DNA of 64,000 bases from Novosphingobium profundi (GTDB lineage: Bacteria; Pseudomonadota; Alphaproteobacteria; Sphingomonadales; Sphingomonadaceae): positions 1-64,000 of the forward strand of contig NZ_JAIVLF010000007.1 of assembly GCF_020524485.1 (NCBI RefSeq), read 5' to 3'. The number at the start of each line of letters is the position of its first letter. The stretch's first letter is position 1. Positions 44,929-52,835 of the stretch are shown piece after piece. The notes under the pieces are model-generated. The model worked only from the letters and a program-made list of their open reading frames with translations, was not told the DNA's origin and did not search any database. Position numbers and translations under genes: made by a program.

Positions 44929-46323
44929 ATGGTTCTCAAGCGCATCGCGCCCTCGCAGGTCGAGCAGGGCATGTACATTCACGCCTTCCAGGGCAACTGG
45001 TTCGCCCACCCCTTCTGGCGCGCACACTTCGTGGTCGAGGACGCCGCGCGGTGCAGCGAACTGCGCGCCAGCGGGCTCGACGCCATCGTTATCGACACCG
45101 ACAAGGGCCGCGACCTGCCGGACGAGAAAACCGCCGCCTCCTCGCCCGCGCCAGCTCGTCCCTTGCGCCGCCCGCTGGTGGCCACCCCTGCAGCAGGCCC
45201 CAGTTCGCCTCCTCCCGCCGCCTCGCCTGCTGCGCCCCCCCGTCCTACCGCGCGCACCGCATCGGGGCCTGTCCCCCTCACCCGCGAATTCGGCTCGGCC
45301 CGGCGGCTTGCGGGCAAAGCCAACAAGATCATCTCCAAGGTCTTCCTCGAGGCGCGCCTGGGCAAGGCGCCGCGCGTGGCCGATGTCGCGCCGGTGGTGG
45401 AGGACATCTTCGCCTCGATCCAGCGCAACCCCTACGCCTTCTCGGGCCTCATGCGCTGCAAGGCCGAGAGCGAGGCGACCTACCACCACATGCTGTCTGT
45501 CAGCGCGCTGATGGTCTCGCTCGCCCGACAGATGCGCCTGCCACCGGGGGAAATGCGTCTGGCGGGCCTTGCCGGGCTCCTCCTCGACGTCGGCCTCGCG
45601 CGGGTCGAGGCGGATCTGCCCGAGGTTGCGCAGGCGGTCCTTTCCCCCGCCCAGGGCGAGGAGCGCGAACTGCTGGGCCGCCATTGCCTGATCGGGCGCG
45701 AGATGCTCGCCTCGGCAGGCGACGTGCCCGAGGAAGTGCTGCAGGCGGTCATGCGCCATCACGAACGGCTCGATGGCGAAGGCTACCCCCAGGCGCTCGA
45801 CACCCGCGACCTCGATGTCTTCTCGCGCATGGCCGCGATCTGCGACAGCTACGACCTGATCGTCTCGGGCGCGGTCAGCGGGCGCGCACTCGACCCGTCC
45901 GAAGCCATGGAAACGCTGATGAGCCTGTCGGGCTCGCTCGACACCGAGATCCTCGCCCGCTTCAGGGAAGCGCTCGGGGTCTATCCGGTGGGCTCGTTCG
46001 TGCAGCTGCGTTCCGCGCGCGTCGCGCTCGTGGTCGACCAGTGCCCCGGCGACCCCGAACTCCCCACGGTCACCGCGTTCTACTCACTGGAGACGAACAA
46101 GCACGTGCGCGCAAAAACCATCGCGCTTGCCGAGTGCTATGGCGAGGATGCGATCGTGGGCGTGGCGGACCTCGACGCGCTTGACCTGCCAAGCCCGGAG
46201 GACCTGCGCGAAGCGCTCCTCTCGGGCCGCAGCCGGACCGATCAGATCCCGTACCAGAAAACCAATGTGGTCGAGAGCGCGGCCACCATGATGAGTACGA
46301 GCGGCACGCCCGAACGCAGGTAA
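44929..46323 (+). CDS. HD-GYP domain protein with degenerate HD pair
   Basis: The 464-residue protein has an N-terminal DUF3391-type segment (about 1-55), a Pro/Ala-rich linker (about 70-115) and an HD-GYP domain from about 150. The HHERLDGEGYP motif (277-287) is intact, as is a CDSYD segment at 305-309. The HD doublet expected as LLHDIGK instead reads LLLDVGL (217-223), so the metal-binding His is Leu219 and the Lys is lost. HD-GYP proteins hydrolyse c-di-GMP; this one may be inactive or a binding protein. Its last 82 bases overlap the 3' end of the convergent SLC13 gene. Confidence 0.85.
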   Translation: MVLKRIAPSQVEQGMYIHAFQGNWFAHPFWRAHFVVEDAARCSELRASGLDAIVIDTDKGRDLPDEKTAASSPAPARPLRRPLVATPAAGPSSPPPAASPAAPPRPTARTASGPVPLTREFGSARRLAGKANKIISKVFLEARLGKAPRVADVAPVVEDIFASIQRNPYAFSGLMRCKAESEATYHHMLSVSALMVSLARQMRLPPGEMRLAGLAGLLLDVGLARVEADLPEVAQAVLSPAQGEERELLGRHCLIGREMLASAGDVPEEVLQAVMRHHERLDGEGYPQALDTRDLDVFSRMAAICDSYDLIVSGAVSGRALDPSEAMETLMSLSGSLDTEILARFREALGVYPVGSFVQLRSARVALVVDQCPGDPELPTVTAFYSLETNKHVRAKTIALAECYGEDAIVGVADLDALDLPSPEDLREALLSGRSRTDQIPYQKTNVVESAATMMSTSGTPERR

Positions 46324-48023
46324 TCCTTGAAGGTGTAATCGCCCTCGGTGAGGATCATCATGTTGGTCTGGTAGGCAACCGGCGTCGCGTAACACAAGTT
46401 GCAGCCGAACAGCACGGCCAGCACCAGCGGCTCCTCGGGCATGCCCAACTGCTTGGCGATATTGAAGGCAATCGGGGTGCCGACGGCGGCGGCGGCGGTG
46501 TTCGAGGCGAAGTTGGTCATCAAGGTCACGAAGACCATGATCGCGGCGAGCACGCCTGCGGGCGGCAGGTACTGCAAGCCGCTCGACAGGATCTGGCCGA
46601 GCCATTCCGCCGCACCCGAAACCAGGATGAAGCGCCCGAGCGCAATGGAGCCGGCGACCAGGACGATGATCTTGGCCGAAAGCGCCCGGCCCACACGTTC
46701 AAAGCGCACGCAGCCCGTCGCGAACATGAGGATCGCGCCCGCCAGCGCCGAAATCGCAATCGGCACGAGGCCGAAGCTGGCAAGCCCCACCGAGCCGAGC
46801 ATGATCGCGACCGCGAGCAGCGCCTTGCCCGAACGGGTTATTTCTTCCCCGCCCTCGATCTGGAGTAGGCCCTCGGTCTCGGCAAAGTGGCGCAGGTCCT
46901 CGGGCATGCCCATCATCAGGAGCACATCGCCCTCGGCCATCTCGGTGTCAGGGGTGTGCGCGCGGGTGTCGCGTAAGGGCTGGTGGACGTGGTGGATGCC
47001 CAGCATCGCCACGCCTTCGAACCCCGCGGTACTGGGCGTCAGGCCGATCAGGCGGCAATCGGGCGCGAGGATCATCTCGGCCACCATCAGGTCCTCGCGC
47101 GAGCGGGTGGAATCGGCCTTGATACGCTCGGTCAGCCAGCGCGGCGCGAGCGTGGCCGACAGCGTGCGCGCGGCCTCCTGCAGACCCTGGTAGGTGCCCT
47201 CGGCCAGAAGGCGACGTCCGACGTGGCTGCGGTTGCCCGGCGGCAGCCAGGCGCGCACGTCCTCGGGCAGGTTCCCGCGCGCTTCCTCGATGGTCTTGCC
47301 GCGCATCGGCGCATCGTCGGAGAGGCGCAGCTTGGCAAGGAAGCGGCGGCTTTCCACCGAGACCTGCTTGGTATTGTCGGGCAGCAGGCGCGGCATCACC
47401 AGCCACAGATACGGCAGCGCCACCAGCACCGAGATCAGCACGATCGGGGTAAAGTGGAAGACCGAAAGCGTGCGCATGCCCAGGTCCTGGGCAATCGAGA
47501 CGACGAGCAGGTTGGTCGAGGTGCCGATGGTCGTCGACATGCCGCCAATGAGGATCGCGGCGTTGACCGGCATCAGCGTCTTGGAGGCAGGCATGCCCCC
47601 GCGCGTCGCCATTTGCGCCAGGATCGGGATCATCAGCACGAGCACGGGCGTGTCGTTGATGAGCATCGACATGAACAGGCACACGACGAGCGTGAAAAGC
47701 AGACCCAGGCTCTTGTTGAACTTCCACACTCGCGCCAGCGCGCGCGCCGCCGGATCGAGCGCGCCCGTCACGACGAGGCCCCTGCCCATGATCATCAGCG
47801 CGCAGATGGTGACCAGCGCGTAGTGCCCGAAGCCCTGGAACGCCAGTTCAAGCCCCGCGTACTTGGTCTCGCCGGGCATCGGCATGACGTAGAGCAGGAG
47901 GGCAATCGCCGCGATGGTCAGCAGCGAGACGATCTCGACCCGCAGCTTTCCATTGAAGAAGCCATAGAACATGGCCAGCGCGATGAACATCGCACTCGCT
48001 GCGTGAAAGCCGGGAAGGATCAT
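46242..48023 (-). CDS. SLC13/DASS-family permease with TrkA-C-type domain
   Basis: The 593-residue inner-membrane protein has two halves of about five to six helices each, carrying the DASS-type IGTSTNLLVV segment near residue 165 and NFASNTAAAAVGTPIAF. Between them is a soluble RCK_C (TrkA-C)-like insert (CRLIGLTPSTAGFEGVAML, GDVLLMMGMPEDLRHFAE). It probably takes up dicarboxylate or sulfate with sodium; the regulatory insert suggests nucleotide or ligand control. It follows the GNAT-nitrilase gene by 15 bases, and its 3' end overlaps the HD-GYP gene by 82 bases on the opposite strand. Confidence 0.83.
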   Translation of the reverse strand: MILPGFHAASAMFIALAMFYGFFNGKLRVEIVSLLTIAAIALLLYVMPMPGETKYAGLELAFQGFGHYALVTICALMIMGRGLVVTGALDPAARALARVWKFNKSLGLLFTLVVCLFMSMLINDTPVLVLMIPILAQMATRGGMPASKTLMPVNAAILIGGMSTTIGTSTNLLVVSIAQDLGMRTLSVFHFTPIVLISVLVALPYLWLVMPRLLPDNTKQVSVESRRFLAKLRLSDDAPMRGKTIEEARGNLPEDVRAWLPPGNRSHVGRRLLAEGTYQGLQEAARTLSATLAPRWLTERIKADSTRSREDLMVAEMILAPDCRLIGLTPSTAGFEGVAMLGIHHVHQPLRDTRAHTPDTEMAEGDVLLMMGMPEDLRHFAETEGLLQIEGGEEITRSGKALLAVAIMLGSVGLASFGLVPIAISALAGAILMFATGCVRFERVGRALSAKIIVLVAGSIALGRFILVSGAAEWLGQILSSGLQYLPPAGVLAAIMVFVTLMTNFASNTAAAAVGTPIAFNIAKQLGMPEEPLVLAVLFGCNLCYATPVAYQTNMMILTEGDYTFKDYLRSGVPLVLIMVAALSTTLVFWYGI

Positions 48024-48038
48024 GGACTTGGCCTTGCC

Positions 48039-49604
48039 TTACCCTTGCGCCTGTGTCCACTCCACACGGTAGAGGTCAAAGCGACGGTCGCGCAAGTTTC
48101 GCACCGCGCCCGACTGGCGCGCGGTCAGCAGCGAATCGAGCGAAAGGTCGGCAATCGCGATGGTCTCGGTGTTGGGCGCGGTGTCCGCCGCCACGCCATC
48201 GCGCGAGAACGGGAAGTCCGAGGGCGTCAGGATCGCGCTTTCGGCGTAGTGGACGTCCATGTTCTCCACGTTGGGCAAGTTGCCCACAACGCCCGAGGTC
48301 ACGACGTAGCACTGGTTCTCGACCGCGCGGGCCTGGCAGCAGTAGCGCACGCGCAGGTACCCGCGCCGCTCGTCGGTGCAGAAGGGCACGAAGAGCATCA
48401 GCGCGCCCTGGTTGACGAGGTGGCGGGCCAGCTCGGGAAACTCGCTGTCGTAGCAGACCATGACGCCGATGGGACCGCAATCGGTGGGGATCACGTTGGC
48501 GCCGTAGCCGCCCTTGATGTTCCACCACTTGGCCTCGGACGGGGTGGGGTGGAGCTTTTGCGATTCGTGCACCGAGCCATCGCGCAGGAAGGTATAGGCA
48601 ATGTTGCGGATCTCGCTCTTGCCGTCCTCGGTCTCGACGCGGGTGGGGTGCGAACCGCCGATGATGTTGATATTGTAGCTCACCGCCATGTTCTGCATGA
48701 ACGTGACGAAGCGCTTGGTGTAGGTGGAAATCTTCTCGATCGCCTCGACCGGCTGGAGCTTCTTCTCCTCGACCGAGAGCAGCGCGAGGGTGAACAGTTC
48801 GGGGAAGACCACGAAGTCGCTCTCGTAGTCCGCCGCAACGTCGACCCAGTATTCCACCTGCTCCTCGAAATCATCGCGCGAGGAGATCTTGCGCATCATG
48901 AACTGGACGGTGGCGACGCGCACCTGCGAGGGCACACGCTCCTTGAGGCCAGGCACGGCCTTGCCGGTGTCGCGCGGGGCGAGCGGGTTGGTCCAGTACA
49001 TCAGGACCGCGTTGCCGCCGCTTTCCTTGTCCTTGGGCAGATAGTCGCGCAGGATCCCGCGCGGCTCGTACCCGCCGTTCATCTGGAAATTGATGACCTG
49101 GTCCTTGGCCTGCTTGTCGATCACGGCCTGCAGATAGTCGGACGGGTTGGGGAAGGTCCGCTTGCGGCGGTAGTAGCCCGGCATGCGGCCGGCAAAGGCG
49201 ATGCCCTTCAGCTCGAAATTCTGGCACAGTTCCTTGCGCTTGCGGTAGAGGCGCTGGCCGATGCGCAGGCGGCGGTAGTCGGGATCGACGCAGACCTCGA
49301 AGCCGTAGAGCACGTCGCCATCGGGGTCCGGGATGCGGCCGTATCCGCCGTTGGTGATCTCTTCCCAGGTGTGCGGCTTGAAGGCGAGCGCGGTGGTGAT
49401 GATCATCGTGGCGCAGTGGCCCACGATCACGCCCTCGTACTCGGCCACGAACTGGCCTTCGGGAAAGTTGATGATCTGCCCGCGCAGTTCGGCCCGGGTG
49501 AAGGCGTCGGCCTTGCCGTAGACCTTGACGGACAGCGCCGCGATCGCGGGGGCGTCCCCGACCGTGGCCTCGCGGATGATGAGTTTGGCTTTGGTATGGT
49601 CCAT
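48039..49604 (-). CDS. GNAT acetyltransferase-nitrilase (carbon-nitrogen hydrolase) fusion
   Basis: The 521-residue protein joins an N-terminal GNAT-type domain (about 1-165; VCVDPDYRRLRIGQRLYRKRK is the acetyl-CoA loop) to a C-terminal nitrilase-superfamily domain (about 225-505). The catalytic triad of the latter is visible: Glu in VVFPELFTLAL, Lys in SQKLHPTPSE, Cys in VMVCYDSEFPE. Such fusions are found in many bacteria and are annotated as bifunctional; the true substrate is unknown. The ATG at 49604 begins the GNAT fold; the frame upstream is open but unlikely coding. It precedes the SLC13 permease by 15 bases, so the permease may transport its substrate. Confidence 0.88.
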   Translation of the reverse strand: MDHTKAKLIIREATVGDAPAIAALSVKVYGKADAFTRAELRGQIINFPEGQFVAEYEGVIVGHCATMIITTALAFKPHTWEEITNGGYGRIPDPDGDVLYGFEVCVDPDYRRLRIGQRLYRKRKELCQNFELKGIAFAGRMPGYYRRKRTFPNPSDYLQAVIDKQAKDQVINFQMNGGYEPRGILRDYLPKDKESGGNAVLMYWTNPLAPRDTGKAVPGLKERVPSQVRVATVQFMMRKISSRDDFEEQVEYWVDVAADYESDFVVFPELFTLALLSVEEKKLQPVEAIEKISTYTKRFVTFMQNMAVSYNINIIGGSHPTRVETEDGKSEIRNIAYTFLRDGSVHESQKLHPTPSEAKWWNIKGGYGANVIPTDCGPIGVMVCYDSEFPELARHLVNQGALMLFVPFCTDERRGYLRVRYCCQARAVENQCYVVTSGVVGNLPNVENMDVHYAESAILTPSDFPFSRDGVAADTAPNTETIAIADLSLDSLLTARQSGAVRNLRDRRFDLYRVEWTQAQG

Positions 49605-49870
49605 GCGGGCCTTAATACGCGCCAAAGCCCCCCAGGTTCCAGTGTAGAGTTCACCATTCCCGAGAGATTGCACGCACTTGAGGGAAGCCCTGCACATCCA
49701 TGTCACATGCTTCCGGCAAAACGGCTCGTCGCACACATGAGTCGGCTCACCGACCGAGAAAAAGCAGCGCGAATTCATCCCCTTGGCAAAAGTTCCCGAA
49801 TTTTTCGCAGAATTCCGGGATACTTTTGACGGGCGCCCCCGTTGTCTTGGGGAAGGAAGGAGACACACCG

Positions 49871-50143
49871 ATGAGCGCTACCCTGATCGCCCTTGCCCTG
49901 TTCGGATGCAGTGACGATGGCACCGCGTGCCGCCGCCTCGAGGCGCAGGCTCCGGTCGCGACCTTCCAGACGCGAGCCGAATGCGACCGCCAACTCGAAG
50001 ACGCGCTGGAGACCGACGCAGCCCTGCGCGCCGATGCGCCGACCGTCTACGCCCAGTGCCTCCCCTCCGCCCAGCTTGCCGCGCTGGGCACCGGAGAAGT
50101 CGACCTCACCCGCGTCGGCAAGGTTCAGTTTGCGCAGAACTGA
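49871..50143 (+). CDS. Small four-cysteine protein, probably exported
   Basis: A 90-residue protein begins with a hydrophobic MSATLIALALFGC, then carries cysteines at 13, 20, 38 and 63, which could form two disulfides. This suits an exported protein, but the signal is short and the first Cys could be a non-canonical lipid site. A good AAGGAGA ribosome site precedes the ATG. It is divergent from the GNAT-nitrilase gene. The family is not recognised. Confidence 0.65.
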   Translation: MSATLIALALFGCSDDGTACRRLEAQAPVATFQTRAECDRQLEDALETDAALRADAPTVYAQCLPSAQLAALGTGEVDLTRVGKVQFAQN

Positions 50144-50216
50144 CCATGCGTGCGTGAATTGGTCGTCAAATGCGGCATCTCGAATGAGGGGGGAAGCGGA
50201 CGCTAGCCAAACCGAG

Positions 50217-50615
50217 CTAGTCCACTTTCATGGGCTGCTGCCAACTCTTTGATCGGCCCAGCCCCTCCTCTGTGGTGACCTCGGCGTGGTAAAATCGTCC
50301 ACCAACAATCTCCGTGGGCTCACCGGCTCGTCTCAAGCCCTGTTCAGGCTGCGCAAAGTTCGCCTTGGAAATTTGGGTGCAATCATCTTCGAAATGCGTT
50401 GCGAAGAGCGACATCACAGGCTTGTCAGTCACATCGTCGATAATATCGGCTTGCCACAAGCAGACGGTGGGAAGCGGGCGAGGGAAGAATCCAAGTGTAC
50501 GGAAAGAGAGAACGGGCAGCCCGCCCAGTAACGCAACGTTCACATCTATCGCCCGCGAGCATCCCGTCAACGCAAGGACGAAAATAGGCAAAATCAACAG
50601 GCGGGGTGGGGGCAT
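50217..50615 (-). CDS. Small putative lipoprotein, unknown
   Basis: The 132-residue product has a lipoprotein signal with LTGC (lipidated Cys at residue 19). A small globular part follows with two further cysteines (VCLW and DDCTQIS), probably disulfide-bonded outside the cytoplasm. The ribosome site is weak. AT content is slightly higher here than around it, and no family is recognised; it may be accessory. It is convergent with the small four-cysteine gene. Confidence 0.6.
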   Translation of the reverse strand: MPPPRLLILPIFVLALTGCSRAIDVNVALLGGLPVLSFRTLGFFPRPLPTVCLWQADIIDDVTDKPVMSLFATHFEDDCTQISKANFAQPEQGLRRAGEPTEIVGGRFYHAEVTTEEGLGRSKSWQQPMKVD

Positions 50616-50765
50616 AGGAGCATAATAGGCATGCGTTTAGTGTCCGCAACGGGGTGGAACCGGACATCAAAGATAATTTCTCACGCCGTACGAGACGCCT
50701 TCGGCCGCTGCGAGCGTCTCGCTTCTCGCGAAGACCTGCGCGCAAGCGCGAGTTTTGAAAGGCTT

Positions 50766-50793
50766 GGGGAGCCCGAGGGCGATGGCCCTCGGA
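50766..50793 (+). repeat. Palindromic dispersed repeat, copy 2
   Basis: This is the inverted copy of 8066-8093. The 8-bp palindrome with a 4-base loop is at 50773-50780 and 50785-50792. An AAGGCTTG motif directly precedes this copy (50759-50766), whereas in copy 1 eight extra bases separate the two parts. The rest of the 222-base gap between the lipoprotein and queF holds nothing I can name. Confidence 0.7.
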
Positions 50794-50837
50794 ACTTCAC
50801 CTTCTACTTTACACGAATCTGGCAACCCCAGCCCGCA

Positions 50838-51311
50838 TCACCCCCGGCCGCGATAGCCCTGCACGCCCTGGTCGGGTACCCACAGGCCTTCGGGCGCTGC
50901 GCCCGACTGCCAGAACACGTCAATGGGGATGCCGCCGCGCGGGTACCAGTAGCCGCCGATGCGCAGCCAGTGAGGCTTCATCTCGTCGAACAGGCGCTGG
51001 CCGATGCCTACCGTCACGTCCTCGTGGAAGCCGTTATGGTTGCGGAACGAGCCGAGGAAGAGCTTGAGGCTCTTCGATTCGACGATGGTCTCACCCGGCG
51101 CGTAGTCGATGACGAGGTGCGCGAAGTCGGGCTGGCCGGTCACCGGGCACAGCGAGGTGAACTCGGGCGCGGCAAAACGGACAAGATAGAGGGACTTGGC
51201 CCGCGGATTGGGCACATAGTCGAGAACCGCCTCCTCAGGAGAAGCGGGAAGCGCGCTCTGCTGGCCCAGATGCACGGGCGCCAGCGACGGGGAAGAGGAT
51301 GTATCGCTCAT
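50838..51311 (-). CDS. queF: NADPH-dependent preQ0 reductase QueF
   Basis: QueF reduces 7-cyano-7-deazaguanine (preQ0) to preQ1 in the queuosine pathway. The 157-residue monodomain (YkvM-type) protein shows the catalytic Cys in FTSLCPVTGQPDFAH and the QueF motif ESKSLKLFLGSFRNHNGFHE, with the conserved Glu of the latter. The ATG at 51311 is selected because the protein starts just before the conserved fold; the frame is open for 18 more codons. It is divergent from the proline-rich membrane protein gene. Other queuosine genes are not in the window, and no preQ1 riboswitch is visible. Confidence 0.95.
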   Translation of the reverse strand: MSDTSSSPSLAPVHLGQQSALPASPEEAVLDYVPNPRAKSLYLVRFAAPEFTSLCPVTGQPDFAHLVIDYAPGETIVESKSLKLFLGSFRNHNGFHEDVTVGIGQRLFDEMKPHWLRIGGYWYPRGGIPIDVFWQSGAAPEGLWVPDQGVQGYRGRG

Positions 51312-51441
51312 GCCCCTGCGCATGGACCGGGAGGCCGTGCGAGGCAAGAGGTCTCGCAAACGCAACCGTCCAGCGCGCCGCCCCCGGCCACGGCGCAGGC
51401 ATTAAGTCACGGTTCACCGCGCACGGCGTTGGGAGAGAGGC

Positions 51442-52779
51442 ATGAGGGGAATCAATCAGGTCATCACCGCCAGCGCCTTTGCGCTGCTTACGCTGTCCCT
51501 GGCACAGGCCGCATCCGCGCAGGAGCGCGCGCCCTGGAGCCTGCCCGCTGGCCCGGCCAGCCAGAGCGCGCCCGACGTGGCCGGCCCGGTCGATCCGGAG
51601 GACCCGACCACTCTGCCAGGCGGCGTGCAGCCGCTGCCGCCGCTGCCCATCCCCACGCAGTCGCCCGCGCCCGCTGCGCCCGCCCCATCGCCATCCGCCG
51701 CGCCGACGCCTGCGGCAGATCCTTCGGCCACGCCCACACCCGACGCTCGCCCCACAGCCCGGCAAGCCCCTTCCCCCGCCCCGTCCGAGCGGACTCGCCC
51801 CGAGCCGAGCCGCCCTGCGCAAGCCCGCCCTGCGCAAGAGAGTGCGCCGACACCCACCCCGCCCCGCGCCACACCGTCACCGGAGGACGCCGAGGCCCGC
51901 GAAACCGCGAGCCCGGTCGCTCCATCCCCCGCGCCGGAGCCAGCATCGGCCACGCCCACGCCCCCCGAAGCCACGTCCGAGGCATGGCCGCTGTGGTGGT
52001 GGGCCCTTCCCGCCGGGTTTCTGGCGCTGCTCGTTCTCGGCGGCTTCGCGCTGGCGCGGCGCAAGGATAAGGGCAAGAAGGCCGCGCCCCAACCTGCCAC
52101 GCGTCCGGCAACCCGACCGACGCCGCGACCCGCAACCGCAACGACGCCATCGCCGGACGTGGCCCCGCCCACTCCGACTCCGGCCCCGGCTCCGGCTCCG
52201 GCTTCCAACCGCCCGCAGGCGCACGGCGAGATCGCCTTCGAGGCCGTCTCGCTGCGCCTCTCGCTCGTCTACGCCTCGCTGCGCTTCCGCTTCTCGCTGC
52301 GCGCGCTGACCGATATCCCGCCCGCCAACCTCCACGCCGACCTCACTTCCGCGCATGGCTCGGCCAGCCGCGAGGAGCAGCTCGCGCCCGCGCTGGAAGG
52401 CCTGCCCGTGATCGCCGCGATCCCGCGCCTCCAGGAAGGTGAGGACATCGTGCGCGAGGGCGAACTGCAACTCCCGCTGAACGCAATCCGCGCGGTCAAT
52501 GAAGGCAATGCGCGCTTCTTCGTGCCGCTCGTGCGCCTCGCGCTCGTGGCCGACATGGCCCATCCCGAGGCGAGCGCGGACCAGCCCGAACTCGGCCTGG
52601 GGCTCGTCTTCACGGTCGGCCAGCCGGCCCGCGCGGGCGCCGATGCCCCAACCTCCGCCCTCGCGCCCATCCGCATCGACACCGGCCCGCGCGACATGGC
52701 CGTCCTCGACGTGCGCGAAATCGCGGCCGGGCGGCGCAAGCATCTCTTGCCTCTCGATTTCGCGGGCGCGCCCGGTTAG
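51442..52779 (+). CDS. Exported proline-rich single-span membrane protein, unknown
   Basis: The 445-residue protein has a signal peptide (ITASAFALLTLSLAQAASA), then about 140 residues of Pro/Ala/Thr-rich repeats, then one membrane segment (WWWALPAGFLALLVLGGFALA, about 184-204). A basic stop-transfer (RRKDKGKK), another Pro-rich stretch, and a C-terminal globular domain from about residue 250 follow. By topology the Pro-rich part is periplasmic and the globular part cytoplasmic. No family is recognised. The signal-TM-domain plan suggests an envelope-spanning sensor or anchor. It lies 56 bases before metC, on the same strand; queF is divergent. Confidence 0.72.
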   Translation: MRGINQVITASAFALLTLSLAQAASAQERAPWSLPAGPASQSAPDVAGPVDPEDPTTLPGGVQPLPPLPIPTQSPAPAAPAPSPSAAPTPAADPSATPTPDARPTARQAPSPAPSERTRPEPSRPAQARPAQESAPTPTPPRATPSPEDAEARETASPVAPSPAPEPASATPTPPEATSEAWPLWWWALPAGFLALLVLGGFALARRKDKGKKAAPQPATRPATRPTPRPATATTPSPDVAPPTPTPAPAPAPASNRPQAHGEIAFEAVSLRLSLVYASLRFRFSLRALTDIPPANLHADLTSAHGSASREEQLAPALEGLPVIAAIPRLQEGEDIVREGELQLPLNAIRAVNEGNARFFVPLVRLALVADMAHPEASADQPELGLGLVFTVGQPARAGADAPTSALAPIRIDTGPRDMAVLDVREIAAGRRKHLLPLDFAGAPG

Positions 52780-52835
52780 GCTGCGCGCTCATCCCCCTCA
52801 CACGAAGCCTCCCCAAGCGAGGCGCGGAGTTGAAC

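Noticed and set aside
46983..49829. A very long open frame (over 900 codons) on the plus strand
   Set aside because: It is the antisense shadow of the SLC13 and GNAT-nitrilase genes. High GC content keeps such frames open; its residues are Arg/Ala/His/Gly-rich with no domain pattern.
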